DNA from: Chondrus crispus
Taxonomy: Eukaryota > Rhodophyta > Florideophyceae > Gigartinales > Gigartinaceae
Length of the DNA stretch: 64,000 nucleotides
Direction: 5' to 3'
NCBI RefSeq assembly: GCF_000350225.1
Contig: NW_005179201.1
Coordinates: 1 to 64,000, forward strand
Shown here: positions 8,826 through 19,689 of the stretch, piece by piece
Numbering within the stretch: the first letter of the stretch is position 1
Layout of the letters: each line of letters begins with the position of its first letter
Notes under the pieces: model-generated
The model's input: only the letters and a program-made list of their open reading frames with translations
Database searches by the model: none
Told to the model about the DNA's origin: nothing
Translations under genes and position numbers: made by a program

Positions 8826-11411
8826 CTAATGGTTCGTGCCATCAGTAGCCCCTGCCGGACCAGAAACGTGGGAAGGCTGGGGACAGTAGCTCGGGTGCCG
8901 GGGCACCTCTGACCCGAGCTCCTCCAACGACGGCATGGTAACCTCGCTGTGCCGCGGCCAAACGTGGGCCGACGCGTCATGAGTGAAGCCACCACCCTCG
9001 GAACGGAGGGTTTCGTATCCCGGTTGGGCATAAGGATCCCGCACGGCGGGGCGCGATGCGGACGCCCCAGTGTGACGGGGTGTCGCGAACCCTCGCTGTG
9101 CCGCGACACGGAGATCGTCTCGTTCGCGGCGGTATCGGTCGCGATCCGCCAGAGCACGCTCGAGAGCCTCCGACTGCCGACGGGACGATTCACGGAAACT
9201 GTCTAAGGCTCCTTGAGCTCGGCGGAGGTCCGTGGCGTGGACCTCCCGCTCCGCGTTGATCCGGCGTGCTTCGTCGCTGCGCGTAAGATACCAGCTGGCG
9301 AGGGTGCTCAACAACCCGCCAACCTTCCAAACTCGACGAGACGAGGTCCCGAGGGCACGAGCCAGGCCGGGAATGGCCAAGATGTCCCCCGGCGATAAGA
9401 CGAGCTGTGGCGTCGCGGAAGGGGGAGTAGGGTCTTGATGCGCCAAACTCAGAGGGGGAACAGGCGGAACACCCGACGCAAATTGAGGAGACACACCGGG
9501 TGCCTCCGGAGACTGGAAATTGATGATGCGCGACGGCGCAAAGGCCAGGACATCGCTGTCCACCTCTCGGTGTCGCTTACGTTGAGCCTCGCGACGGGCG
9601 GAGCCCACACCGGCCCCTTTCTCCGTGGTAATCGGTGAAGGTTGGAAAGAGGCCGGCTTCGCGACGAACGCGTCGGACCGCAAGTCGTACAGGAGGAAAG
9701 CGCTTCGCTCGCCCGTGGTGTAGTCGGTCCACGGGCGATGCGTACACTCGGAGACTTGACACGCGCGGTGCATAAGGGTTAGCACAGAGGCGAGGTCCCA
9801 CATCGCGTGTTTGGAGTTCACTTCCAGGGGGTGGAGTGGTACCACGGGGAGGTCGAAAGCAGCCCTTCCAAGCAACGCGAGGACCCCAGTGGGCTGAACA
9901 AACACGCGACGGTTGATGTGGACCTCGGATATAAACGCGTTACCTAGGGCCCACGCCCACTCACGTTCGAAGTTGTGTACAAGCTCGGCGTGGGCTGGAT
10001 GGTCGGGGTCCGCACAAGCGTAACCAAAATGCTTTAAAGCATACGGAAGCAACGCGTGTACTCCGAAAGACGGAAGGGACTCCCGCACAGCTTCCGGTAG
10101 CTCGGGGAAGTCCCTCGGAGTGATACCTTGCTCGAAGGACGCCGATCTGAAGACGCGGCCGTCATCCTCCTCGCAGTGGCGGTAGGTCGCCCAATCGTGG
10201 GGCGACACCGCGACCGAGTAGAGGCGCATGAGGGAGCTCGCCGATTTCTGGAGAGCCACGCGAGCCTTCGAATAGGCATAAGGACGGGGACTCAGGTACA
10301 GCTCCTCAACCTCCGAAAGGATGAACCGTCGCGGGGCGCCCGGCAAACGACCAACCAGGTGCTCGGCCATGCGGTCGACATAGATGACTTGGCCGGAATT
10401 GTACGCGAACGTCCTGTCGCAAGGGATCGCGTCGGGGATTTGATATGGAACTCCCCCGCCCTTGCCCGTCAGCCTAGCAAGGACGAGGCCGGCCTCGTCC
10501 ACGCGACCTGCCTCGTAAATGCGACGCACGCGCATGAGGTCAGGGCGCAAAACGTCACGCGATAACAACTCCGCGAGGGTGATCCCCGTTCTGGCGTAAC
10601 GACGCCACGGGAACCTGAGCCGCTCCACAGGCAGCGGCATCGAGCGGGCCAGGGCAGTGCCAAACCACTGGTTGGTGTCGTCGGCCAACTCCGCCCCCGC
10701 GTCGAGATTACCTCGGGTCTTCGGAGGCAGGAGGCCCGGCTGCCGGCAGCTCCCCCATGCCCCATACGACCCGGGGCGCGGCTGGTGAGGCGCGCTCATA
10801 CGCGGCGCGTCGGACATGTGGTCAGGAGGAACCTCCCCGACCTTCCTGCGTTCGACGTCGCCCCCTTGGGGGAGCGCAGCCCCCGACGAGGCGGGACGAA
10901 ATTACACACTCCCGGTGGACCCCAAGGGGCCGCGACGCTTCTGGAAGGGTGGCAGCGCGGGCGCCGCGGGAGGGACAAATCCCCCTGCGCGAGAGGGATG
11001 CGCGACGGAGTCCCTAGAAGAGCCCGGGGGAGGTACTGCACGCGGGGGCACCGAGGCCCCCGAGAACGGCGGAAGCGCGGGGAGCCCGACGGAAGGGCCC
11101 CCAGACGAAGGACGCGCCTCGGGAAGCGACGACATGAGGACGACGACGCGGTGAGCAGCGCGTGAGTGGCAACGACGGGGAACACCCGCGGCGGCGGGTG
11201 AGGAGAGGTGGATGAGGATGCAAAACCAGGGGGCACGGAGTACGGCGGGGACGTAAGGGGGGCAAGATCGATTGGTGGACGGCGCCGAAGACAGCGCCGG
11301 ATCAAGAGGGGACAGGACTAAGGCTCGGGAAGCGACCGGGTCGGACATGGCTCTCTCACTCCTCAAGGGTGAACGCGGACGTTCACTCTTGAGGAGGGGG
11401 CCGTGTGGCAT
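8826..11411 (-). pseudogene. Antisense ORF of chromovirus element 1 (aORF1), one in-frame stop
   Basis: The minus strand is open from an ATG at 11411 (another at 11348) to a TAG at 8826, about 860 codons, broken only by one TAA at 10904-10902; an ATG at 10817 restarts a 663-codon ORF in the same frame. The protein has a Pro/Ser/Arg-rich N-terminal third and a globular middle with many aromatic residues (around DWATYRHCEEDDGRVFR and RRVFVQPTGVLALLGR). After this comes a Pro-rich linker, then a short alpha-helical, probably coiled-coil, segment (RRINAEREVHATDLRRA onward). It matches no family I know. It shares an ordered set of landmarks with aORF2 at 21-22.7 kb, so it is probably a real, element-encoded protein rather than a high-GC chance frame. 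It lies antisense to retroelement transcription, immediately left of a polypurine tract and LTR. Its ATG overlaps the first bases of the LTR. Confidence 0.5.
11359..11403 (+). promoter_or_regulatory. Polypurine tract within a 17-bp hairpin, before LTR 1
   Basis: GAGGAGGGGG at 11391-11400 is a candidate plus-strand primer (polypurine tract) three bases before the LTR start TGTGGCA. It overlaps the right arm of an inverted repeat: 11359-11375 pairs with 11380-11396 (17 bp, one mismatch, 4-base loop). A polypurine tract marks the 3' end of a retroelement, so the LTR to its right is the 3' LTR of element 1. Confidence 0.6.
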
Positions 11412-12065
11412 AACGGCGGTTCGCGATTAGATTTAGATCAGATCAATACGAACCACACCGCCGCACACGTGTACCCCCACGTGTACGGAGGACGCGGGAC
11501 CACACGCGTACACGTGTAGGAGGCGCGTACCCCCGCGCGTATAGTACGCGTCTCACACGTGTGCTGTCAGCCCCGACGGCTGACAGCATTACAGCGCGGG
11601 ACGACCCGCGCTACAGTAAGTTACTACAGCATACCAGTACTGTAGTATTATGATAGACGCATTGTATACATTAAATACGAGCGCAACCGGCGGCGGGGTA
11701 GGGGGACAAGCACGGACTTGTCCACGACCTACCGCCTAGGTCCGTCTTCCAGCTTAACTGACGAGCGCGATCCGCCTTCGCGCGCGTTAACCGGGACAAA
11801 GCGGGTAGGGGACAGCCGCGTACGCCAGCGAGCCTAGATCCGCCTCCGCCCGTCAGCGCTGGTACGTTACCCAGCGCTGCTCCGGGGCGTCGAGGCGTAG
11901 ATCGGCCCGCGCGTACGCTCGTCCCCGACCGTCCCGCTCTACCACGCTACCAGGGCCCGCTTCCCTGTCTCGTTAGCTGTGTGTTCTCCCCGTCTTCTCG
12001 CCCCTCGTACGGGTCTACGTCGAGCAGAGTATACACCCCTCTCCGTTGGGGGGTGTTATACTACA
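11404..12065 (+). repeat. LTR 1, shared between elements 1 and 2 (boundaries inferred)
   Basis: The candidate LTR starts TGTGGCATAAC and ends ATACTACA, giving TG...CA ends. Its left part holds a dense cluster of ACGTGT/ACGCGT motifs (11450-11570), as in the other two LTRs of this family. TACTGTA/TACAGTA motifs follow at 11610-11650, with TATA-like sequence near 11665. Its last 223 bp (11843-12065) resemble the last 223 bp of LTR 2, most clearly in the first half and at the final TATACTACA. A polypurine tract lies to the left and gag to the right, so it serves as 3' LTR of element 1 and 5' LTR of element 2. The right boundary could instead lie near 12487, just before a TGG that might begin a primer binding site. 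Confidence 0.55.
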
Positions 12066-12066
12066 G

Positions 12067-12410
12067 TTCTTTCTCATGTTTCTGAATTTTCGGTAGTAGC
12101 CTCGCGCCCGGTCCTCGCACTCCCTGTGCGACACCACGCGAGCCCATCTATTCCCTTGAATGCCCACTCCTTTCTACCTCGCGCTGCTACCGAGGATCCT
12201 ACCGCCCCCTACGCGCGTTCGTTGCCACTCCGCTCCCCTTCGCTCGCTTCGCTCTGTGTTTGTCTGTTCCTACTTTTGTCTACCTACCGCGCACGCGCGC
12301 CCGGACCCCGGTGCCGGTTATCACCGAGTGGTCTCCCGTTCCCCACTCCCCCGCGTCCCGAACACGCGTGCTCTGCCTGAGGCGGCCACACGTGGCCTCA
12401 GTGCACGACA
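12067..12410 (+). repeat. 344-bp block B in the leader, copy 1 of 2
   Basis: This block begins TTCTTTCTCATGTTTCTG and ends CACGTGGCCTCAGTGCACGA. It is repeated at 23235-23578 with about 96% identity by eye (roughly 14 differences, no length change). Near its end CTGAGG pairs with CCTCAG around a CACGTG core. Here it lies between the end of LTR 1 and gag; the second copy lies inside LTR 2. It is far more similar between copies than the rest of the LTRs. Confidence 0.85.
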
Positions 12411-12507
12411 TTTGGTCTTCCGACCTAGAACTCTGCGGAGTTTTCTCTTACCCTTTCTCTTTATTTTCGAAGGTTTTCTTTCCACCGTTCACTGGTGTTA
12501 ACCAGAC

Positions 12508-14771
12508 ATGGTGTCCAGTTCCGAGAGCTCCCGAGAAACCCGTCCCCGAGACGTACCACCTGACACTGCGGCGTGGATCACTCGGAGTTGCCGCGAGGCA
12601 CTCCGAGAGGCCGAACGGTTTACGCTCACTACAGTAGCGGAAAAACTCGCAGCGCAATCGCCGGCGCCGCGAGAAAGTCTCAATAGCTTTGTTGTGGAAA
12701 CGATCGCCGCACAGGCGGATGTTCAGTCAGCGCAGGGACGCGATCGACTCTCCGCTTTTGAAAGCGTTTTGACTTGCACCTGGCAGAAGGATATATCTAC
12801 CAGTGTCGACGAGGCCGTCCTCCCTCTGAAACAAGAGATCGTCACTGTAACTGCAGAGCTTAATACCCTCCGGTAGGAAGTATCCGTTCTTAAGACGTCC
12901 CGTCCCGATCCGTCACCGGCTACCCAGGTCGGATCGGTGACGCAAACTCCAGGCGCTGCTGCTGTTACCCCTCCAACTACCGCCCGAGTTGCCACGACAC
13001 CCATACCGGGTGAAGTGTCTACCACCACTCCCGTTGCGGAGTTACCTCGTTGAACAAGAGCTTGCTCTTTTCAAAAGTTACCCTCCCGTCGTTACAAGCC
13101 GCTGGGATTCCGGTCCCCTCAATGGCGACCGTACCACAGTTTTCCGCCAATCACGCGGCGTTGATGACAACGGCTAGAGCGTCCCGAGAAGGTGCCGCTG
13201 CCGGACCTATACACCTGGCTGGTAAAGTACCCTCCCGGAGTGTACTGGCAGGGGACCCTGACCCTGGGGGAGGTTCGGGCGACAACGGAGATGGACGACG
13301 AAAGAAGTCCAAACCCGGTCGGAAGAAGCGCCAAGATCGCCGCCACAAGGGACAAAAGGGGAAAGACCAGCCACCCGAGGATTCATCCTCGTATCACTGG
13401 AGCTCGTCCTCGCCGTCTTCATCTGACTCGAAATCTGATTCCGAGTCGGAGTCCCTCACGGCACCAATGCCGACGTTCGGCCCCAAACAGAAACACCTTT
13501 CTGTTTGGAAGCCGACGAACCACCGCTTCAAGGGTGCATGTAACTACCGAGCATACCGTCTCGTTGACACTGGCCAAAACTTGGATGACAAGGTTTATGC
13601 CACCGCCCGTAAGAGGGTGCAGTACCTCCTCGTCGTCATGGGCGAGTACCAGTTCAGCGGGGTGGACCCAATCAGAGTCATAAGTTTCCTTGCGCGCTGC
13701 AAGGAAAACTTTGACAACGCCAATATGACGGAGGCGATGGCTCTGATGGCCCTCCCCCACCTGTTATCACCGCCCGCGAAAGAGGCGTATGAGTCCCAGA
13801 GGGGTCTGCACCGCAAATCCGAAGGGATCGCGAGTGGGGCCGCCGCTGTTAGTTGGCTACTGTGCACATACGCGACTAACCTCGAAATCGAGCGGGCCCT
13901 CACCTCCTTACGGGAGTTACGCCAGAAGCAAGGCGAAACAGAAACCGAGTATGCTACTCGTATGTTAACCGCCCTCGGGAGATGTGGCGACGTCCATTCA
14001 CCGTACGAGAGAACCACTCTGTACATAGAGGGACTAACTTCCGCGATCAAGCCGCTGGTGCTACAAACTGGCGAGGATCGTCCCCGATCCACGTTCGAGG
14101 ATACAGTAGCCCACGCCCGGTCTCATGGCGATGCTTTACGGGCCCAACTATCGCCTGGTCGCCGGGTGGACTTTATCAAGCCTCGCCCTGTTAAACAGGT
14201 TCTAGCCGCTCTTGACAGCGTTCTGTCTTCGATGACCGGCCCCACGGCCAGTTACCAATCAGCCAGGGGAGCCGAGAACTACTTCGCAATGGATGGTGAC
14301 CACGTCGGGGGGATATCCTCCCTACCGACAGAAGACTCCTCCTTCAACGATGGAGATTCGCTTTTCTACGGCGACCGGCACAACCCGTACCAACCCGCTG
14401 TAGAGCGTTCGGGAAGTACCCGCGGCCCCTCCAGCGGACGAACGTCCCGGGAGTGTCAGAAGGATTTGTGGGGGCCACCTTCCCCGCAGATCATTTGCTT
14501 CGCTTGTTACACAGTCGGGGATCATATTGCCCGCGACTGTGGCTTGAAGGTGAAGGATGTATCCCTCGTACCCCACCAGTACGAGCAGCTTTCGACGGCC
14601 CAGAAGAGCCGGGTCCCACCGGATTCGTATCTCCGTGCCGTCGCCCTCCTCAGTTACGAGGCTAACCGGGTAATCAATCCCGTTCCTGTCACCGGACAGT
14701 CGCCGACGTCGGCGACTGTGGCGAAGACCTCCCCGCCCGTGGATGGCGTACAGCGACCTCCGAAAAACTAG
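12508..14771 (+). pseudogene. gag: gag of chromovirus element 2 (one stop, one frameshift)
   Basis: ATG at 12508 opens a Ser/Thr/Pro-rich N-terminus. The frame has an in-frame TAG at 12877 and shifts frame near 13045-13050, after which it is open for 573 codons to TAG 14769-14771. The C-terminal part has a Lys/Arg-rich linker and a Ser/Asp-rich stretch. It then has a capsid-like helical region (from about 13500: the KPTNHRFKGACNYRAYRL segment, then LREL and EYATRML, typical of Ty3 Gag) and a zinc knuckle at 14496-14540. The knuckle reads C-x2-C-x5-H-x4-C, one residue longer than the usual CCHC spacing. Gag would form the cytoplasmic particle and bind the RNA. The same capsid landmark and a canonical knuckle occur in element 3. 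The last codons overlap the frameshift signal at 14762-14799. Confidence 0.8.
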
Positions 14772-14799
14772 GAGAACCTCAGTCTGCAGCAACTGAGGT
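14762..14799 (+). promoter_or_regulatory. Candidate -1 programmed ribosomal frameshift site at the gag stop
   Basis: In the gag frame the last codons are AAA AAC TAG, giving the slippery sequence G AAA AAC (14762-14768) directly before the stop. The downstream stem is ACCTCAGT (14776-14783) with ACTGAGGT (14792-14799), eight perfect base pairs and an 8-base loop, after a spacer of seven bases. A second small hairpin (CGGGG/CCCCG) follows. The -1 frame is open from here into protease. A perfect site would have A in the first position (A AAA AAC); the G weakens re-pairing of the first tRNA. Confidence 0.65.
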
Positions 14800-17700
14800 A
14801 GAGACGGGGGCTACCCCGGAGAACTCGCCTAAGTCGGCGGATACAATTTCACCTCCCAAGACGGAGAAGCGGTTCCGAGTACTCGGCCGTAAACACACTG
14901 GCTCAGCCCAGGGCAATCCCGATCCCGAAGGCCTCGGTACGCTACGCCGACCATGGCGGACGAACATCCCGCCGCTTGCACCGGATGTTCACGCCTCTGC
15001 GACAGTGATGACCTTGTCGCGGAGAAAGTACAAGGTCTACGCAGACCTTGGTATTACTCCAGCTGCCATGGTGAGGCAACTCACCATCCTCGACACAGGG
15101 GCGGGTTCCAACTTCGTTCGAGGTGATACCTTACCTCCAGGATGGAAGGCGCTCGTCACCCCGGTTGAAATCCCGACAATCACTGACGCAAATGGCCGCC
15201 CATTGCGGACGAGCGGACAAATCCCACTGGTGGTGCGGTTAGGTGACCGCACCATGAAGTGTAACTTCATCGTTTGCCAACGACTGGCAGCCCCCGTCAT
15301 TCTCGGGTGTGAGTTTAACGACAAATTTGTCGAAGCAATCTACCCCCGACAAAAGTTGGTGGAGTTGGACGACGGTACAAAGTACCGATGGTCGTAAACC
15401 GGCTCGCCGTGCCGTAGATCACCCTCCGCTCTCCTCGGAACAGGATTATACCCCTGAGGCTGGGCGCATATCGCCCAAGCTTAAGGTGTCCCGAGCGGTG
15501 GATATACCGGCCGGTACCCAAACTTGGGTACACGTCACCAATGGACGAAGAGGACTCTCCACGGTGGAGCCGAACCCGCAATTGTATGCCAAGCACCGTG
15601 TCTCCATTTCCAACGGGGTGATCCACATCACTCCGTTGCAGGAGTTTAAAATCTTGGTAGCCAAATTCTCACCGGCCACCAAGCGACTGGCGAAGAACCA
15701 AGTGGTTGGTTTCGTTTTTCCCCATCCTCGTGCGATGATTCGGACGGCGATGCCATTAGACACACTTCTTGCGGCGGAGTTCGACGAGGGGAGCCCTCCT
15801 TCACAGGGCGCAGACCCCCTCGCTCACCTTTCTCGACTCATGAGGTTTCTTATCCCATGGATGCTGTACCCCTCGACCACTTGCCGCAAAACGTGCGGAA
15901 GCAGGTTCGAACCATGCCTACGCCGTACGCAGGCATGTGGAATGGGAATCTGGGTGAGGTTCGAGTGACCGAACATCGCATCGAACTCACCCCCAGCGCA
16001 AAGCCGTTTCGTTTTCAACCCTATCGGGCTGGTCCTCGCGCCCGAGAGACGGAACAAGCCTCGGTAGACGAGATTTTGGCCAGTGCGGATATCACCCGGT
16101 CAAAATCCGGGTGGGCCTCGCCGGTCGTCCTCATCCCCAAGTCGGATGGCAGTCTCCTTTTTTGCGTCAACTATCGTCGCTTAAACACCCTAACTGTGCG
16201 TGACACGTACCCTATTCCTCGCATGGACGAGTGCCTAGGTTCCCTAGGTGAAGCCAATGTGTTCACTACTTTGGATTGTGACTCCGGGTACTGGCAAATT
16301 CCAGTTGCCCAGGAGGATAGGGCCAAAACCACATTCACGTGTCATGCCGGGACGTACCATCTCAACCGAATGCCCTTCGGGTTGATGAACGCCCCGGCTA
16401 CATTTCAACGAATGTTGGATATTCTCCTCTCCAGCTACAGCTGGAAGAGTTGCTTGATTTTCTTCGATGATATTATAATTTTCTCCAAGGACCACGACTC
16501 CCATCTCAAGGATGTGGAGGTTATACTCAGGCAGGATTGTCACTTAAGCTCAAAAAGTGTAAGTTTTTTCAGGACTCCGTGGAGTACCTGGGTCATATCA
16601 TTCGTCCGGGGGAACTTCAAGTTCACCCGAGGAACGTCAAAGCGCTCTCCGAAGCGACGCCTCCTCGAACCCAAACAGAGCTCCGCTCGTTCTTGGGGAT
16701 GTGTAATGTTTACCGCCGTTTCGTCGATCACTTCGCTAAAATAGCGGCGCCTCTTACGGCGATGCTCCGCAAGGGATAACCGGATCTCCTCCCCGTCTTT
16801 GATGACGATCGAACCACGGCCTTCGATACGCCGAAGGCGTGTCTAATATCCCCCTCTGTGTTGAAGCTTTCTCCCCTCCGGTTACCTTACTCGCTCGATA
16901 CCGATGCGTCTGATGCTCAACTGAGCTGTACCCTGTTACAGACCCATGAGGATGGAAACCGATACCCTGTCGGGTATTGGTCCTGCACCTTAGCGTCAGC
17001 CGAACGGAATTACTCTACAACCGAGAAATAATTCCTCGCCATCTTATGGGCGATCCAAACGCTGCGTCCATACTTGGGACGCGAGCGGTCTACGGTTAAC
17101 ACCGATCACCATTCTCTCAGGTGGCTTATGAACCTCGTCGGCGCGAGTGGTCGACTTGCCCGGCGGCGTTTGCGCCTGGCCGAATATGACTTCGACGTGA
17201 CTTACGTGAAGGGTATCAAGAATCTTCTTGCCGACGCCTTAAGTCGTATGCCCTCCACGGGGGGTACCACCGTCCCAATTGACGAGGAAGTCCCATGCTA
17301 CTCCGTCATAGATTTGGAGGATGATACTCTGAACACAGAGGATAAGTTCGACGACGCAGATGTCGATACCAAGACCGGCTGTTACGCTTTGGAACCCCCG
17401 GCCTCACTTGCCGCATTGACATACGACGATTTCTCGCGTGAACAAGCCTCCGACCCCTTGTGCAGGGAGGTGGCTTCCCGTCTCGCCAAGGTAGAGGGTT
17501 CCACCCAACTTCGTTTGTCATGGTTCTTCGTCAATTCAGAAGGTTTAATCTGTCGGAAAGCCCACCTTGATGGTGTTGAACAGATAGTCGTACCAACAAC
17601 CCTCCGCGCGAAGGTGTTGTATTTGTCCCATTACCCCGCCACCTCAGGTCACCCTGGAGGCCGGCGTCTGTTTTAGACGCTCAGGCAGCGGTATTATTGG

Positions 17701-19593
17701 CCGAGCATGTTGGTCGATGCTTATTCCACAGTACGGATGTGCCCCGGTTGTGCCAAGGCCCGCATTAAGTTGCGTAAACACAACTCGGAGTTGAAGACCT
17801 TCCCTCCATTAGGCCCCTTGGAGTTTATCGCAATTGGTATCCTTGGAGAACTTCCCCGAACACCGAGAGGAAACTGCTACCTCTTGGTGATAACGGATCG
17901 TTACTCCAAGTTAACCCGTACAGTACCTTTACGGAAGATCACCGCCGAAACCGTTGCACAGGCGTTCATATCACACTGGGTATTCGGTTACGGAGCCCCA
18001 GTGAAACTCCTCTCTGATAGTGGGAGCCAGTTCACCTCAAGGTTCTTCCTTGCAGTGTGCAAAATCCTCTCGATTGAGAGTGTGTCCACGACAGCATATG
18101 ACCCCCAGACAAATGGGCAGGTGGAGAGATTCAACAGAACGTTGGTCTCAACCCTCCAGCACTACCTCGCCGATAGCCAACATGACTGGGATCAGTACAC
18201 GGATGCACTCACCTACGGCTACAACTGCACGATGAACAGGATGATTGGCATGAAGCCTTTTGACCTGGTGTTATCCCGGACCCCGAGTCCGTTGACTCTA
18301 CAACCAACCCCGTTGTCGGATCCTTCCGCTTCACGGGCGCAATTCAAGTTCCGCTTCCTAGCGTGGCTACGCAGCCTGATGGCTACAGGCAGCAAAATCT
18401 GGTGGCCGGCCAGAGCCGATACAAACGCGATTTTGACAAGCGGATACGGAACCCCACCCCAGAATTTGAGGTGGGTGACCAAGTCCTCGTTAATCGAGAA
18501 GCCGCTCTACGTTCAGAGGAGAAAACCGACAAGGATCGGGTCAACAACAAACTCGTACCACGCACTGAGGGTCCGTTCCCTGTAGTGGAGGTGGATGACC
18601 ACACCGTCACAGTCTTTCGAGGGACAGGACTGAAAGACAGGATCTCTCGTGACAGAGTAGTCAAGTCTCCACCATTGCATAGAAATGTGGAGGATACCAC
18701 GCCCATGCCGACGGACTCTTGCGACGATGAGGCCAACGCTTCGCCCGAGGAAACACCGACAGTGGGGGACGATGCCGCAGGACAAGCCATTGGCCCACCG
18801 CGTGATGACGTCGATCATGAGGGTACGACGCCCACCCCGGGGCTCACAACTGCGCGCGCGCCGGGTCTGATTGACTCTATAAAGAAGGGCGCTTCGGAGC
18901 TGTTCATATCGCGACTCGCCTACGTCCCCCTTCAGGAGGGGGAAAAGGGGTCTTCAAGGAGGAAAGAGACCACGACCCCTCAGGGGAAAGAGTCGGGTCA
19001 TACGGAAAGAACTCCGGGGTTCCCCGTGCCCACAGTGCCCCGAACATTAGCGAGAATGCTCGCACGGATCATCGCGCAGCCACTCCCGGGGACACGTGGC
19101 CAGCAAGCACGAGAACCAGCGGCCCCCCGGGAAATATCCGGGATAAAGTACGCCCCCTGGTGGCGGATTCCCCCTCACGCAAGACTTCGGAGACGCAAAA
19201 AATCTCACCGACGAGATCCACAGTGCAACACGCACTCGCCGAAGCCCTGCCGTCATTCGCTGCGAGGTGTATGTTCAAACCTGACGCCTTTGGTCCGCCG
19301 CCCGTTGGTTCGAAACCGCCGCCCTCCGGGAAGCCGTCATCTCCCCCGTCAACCCTCCTGGAGTCCTACCCACCGAGTATGTCGTGGAATCGCTCTCGGG
19401 CTACTCCCCGGGAACGGACGGTATCCCCCTATTTCGCGTCCACCGGTACGGGTATTCTACGGACGACGACACCTGGGAGCCGGCCTATCACGTGGATTAT
19501 AACACGGTCGTTCGATACTGTCGCCGAAAACGCTTACGAATACCCGCCCGTTCCCTGTGGGACCGGCCCGACAGCATGGTCATACGACACTGA
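14768..19593 (+). pseudogene. pol: pol of chromovirus element 2 (PR-RT-RH-IN-chromodomain, decayed)
   Basis: Protease: LDTGAGSNFV near 15090 (Asp-Thr-Gly-Ala active site) and VILGCEF near 15300. Reverse transcriptase: from about 15960, with the catalytic block as FFDDIIIFS near 16460 in place of the usual YxDD, and FGLMNAPATFQRML before it. RNase H: SLDTDASDAQL near 16890 with first catalytic Asp. Integrase: HHCC zinc finger (HYPATSGHP at 17630, CPGC at 17742), D in ITDRYSK, D in SDSGSQFTS, and E in NGQVERFNRTL, so the DDE triad is present. A GPY/F-like C-terminus follows (EGPFPVVEV), then a chromodomain. Damage seen: frameshifts near 15390, 15850, 16535, 18370 and 19160, and stops at 16777, 17029 and 17674. 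The protein would be made as a Gag-Pol fusion by -1 frameshifting. Confidence 0.85.
19375..19530 (+). other. Chromodomain at the integrase C-terminus
   Basis: The translation reads EYVVESLSGYSPG, then LFRVHRYGYSTDDDTWEP and VVRYCRRK. This fits the chromodomain pattern: E-Y-x-V-E start, three beta strands with an aromatic YGY in place of the usual WKGY, T-W-E-P, and a C-terminal helix ending Y-C-R-R. In chromoviruses this domain directs integration to marked chromatin by binding histone tails. It lies in a different frame from the preceding integrase segment because of decay. Confidence 0.75.
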
Positions 19594-19689
19594 CCGCCAC
19601 TTTCCGACGATCTACCGCTCCCTCCCCGGTACGCCCATCCCCGAGAAAGGGGATGCCGACTGCCTCGCGAAGCATTTCCAATGCTGATC

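Noticed and set aside
12488-12502. Primer binding site TGGTGTTAACCAGA before chromovirus gag
   Set aside because: It begins TGG as expected, but I could not match it to a tRNA end, and the LTR end before it is not mirrored at LTR 2.
11979-12657. Plus- and minus-strand ORFs of 60-133 codons in the LTR and leader
   Set aside because: They lie in repeated GC-rich LTR sequence, overlap each other in several frames and have no motif. The same frames recur at 23.3-23.7 kb only because block B is duplicated.
15900-15920. GGTTCGAAC-like tRNA B box
   Set aside because: No A box or cloverleaf around it; it lies in pol coding sequence. No tRNA or rRNA gene was found in the window.
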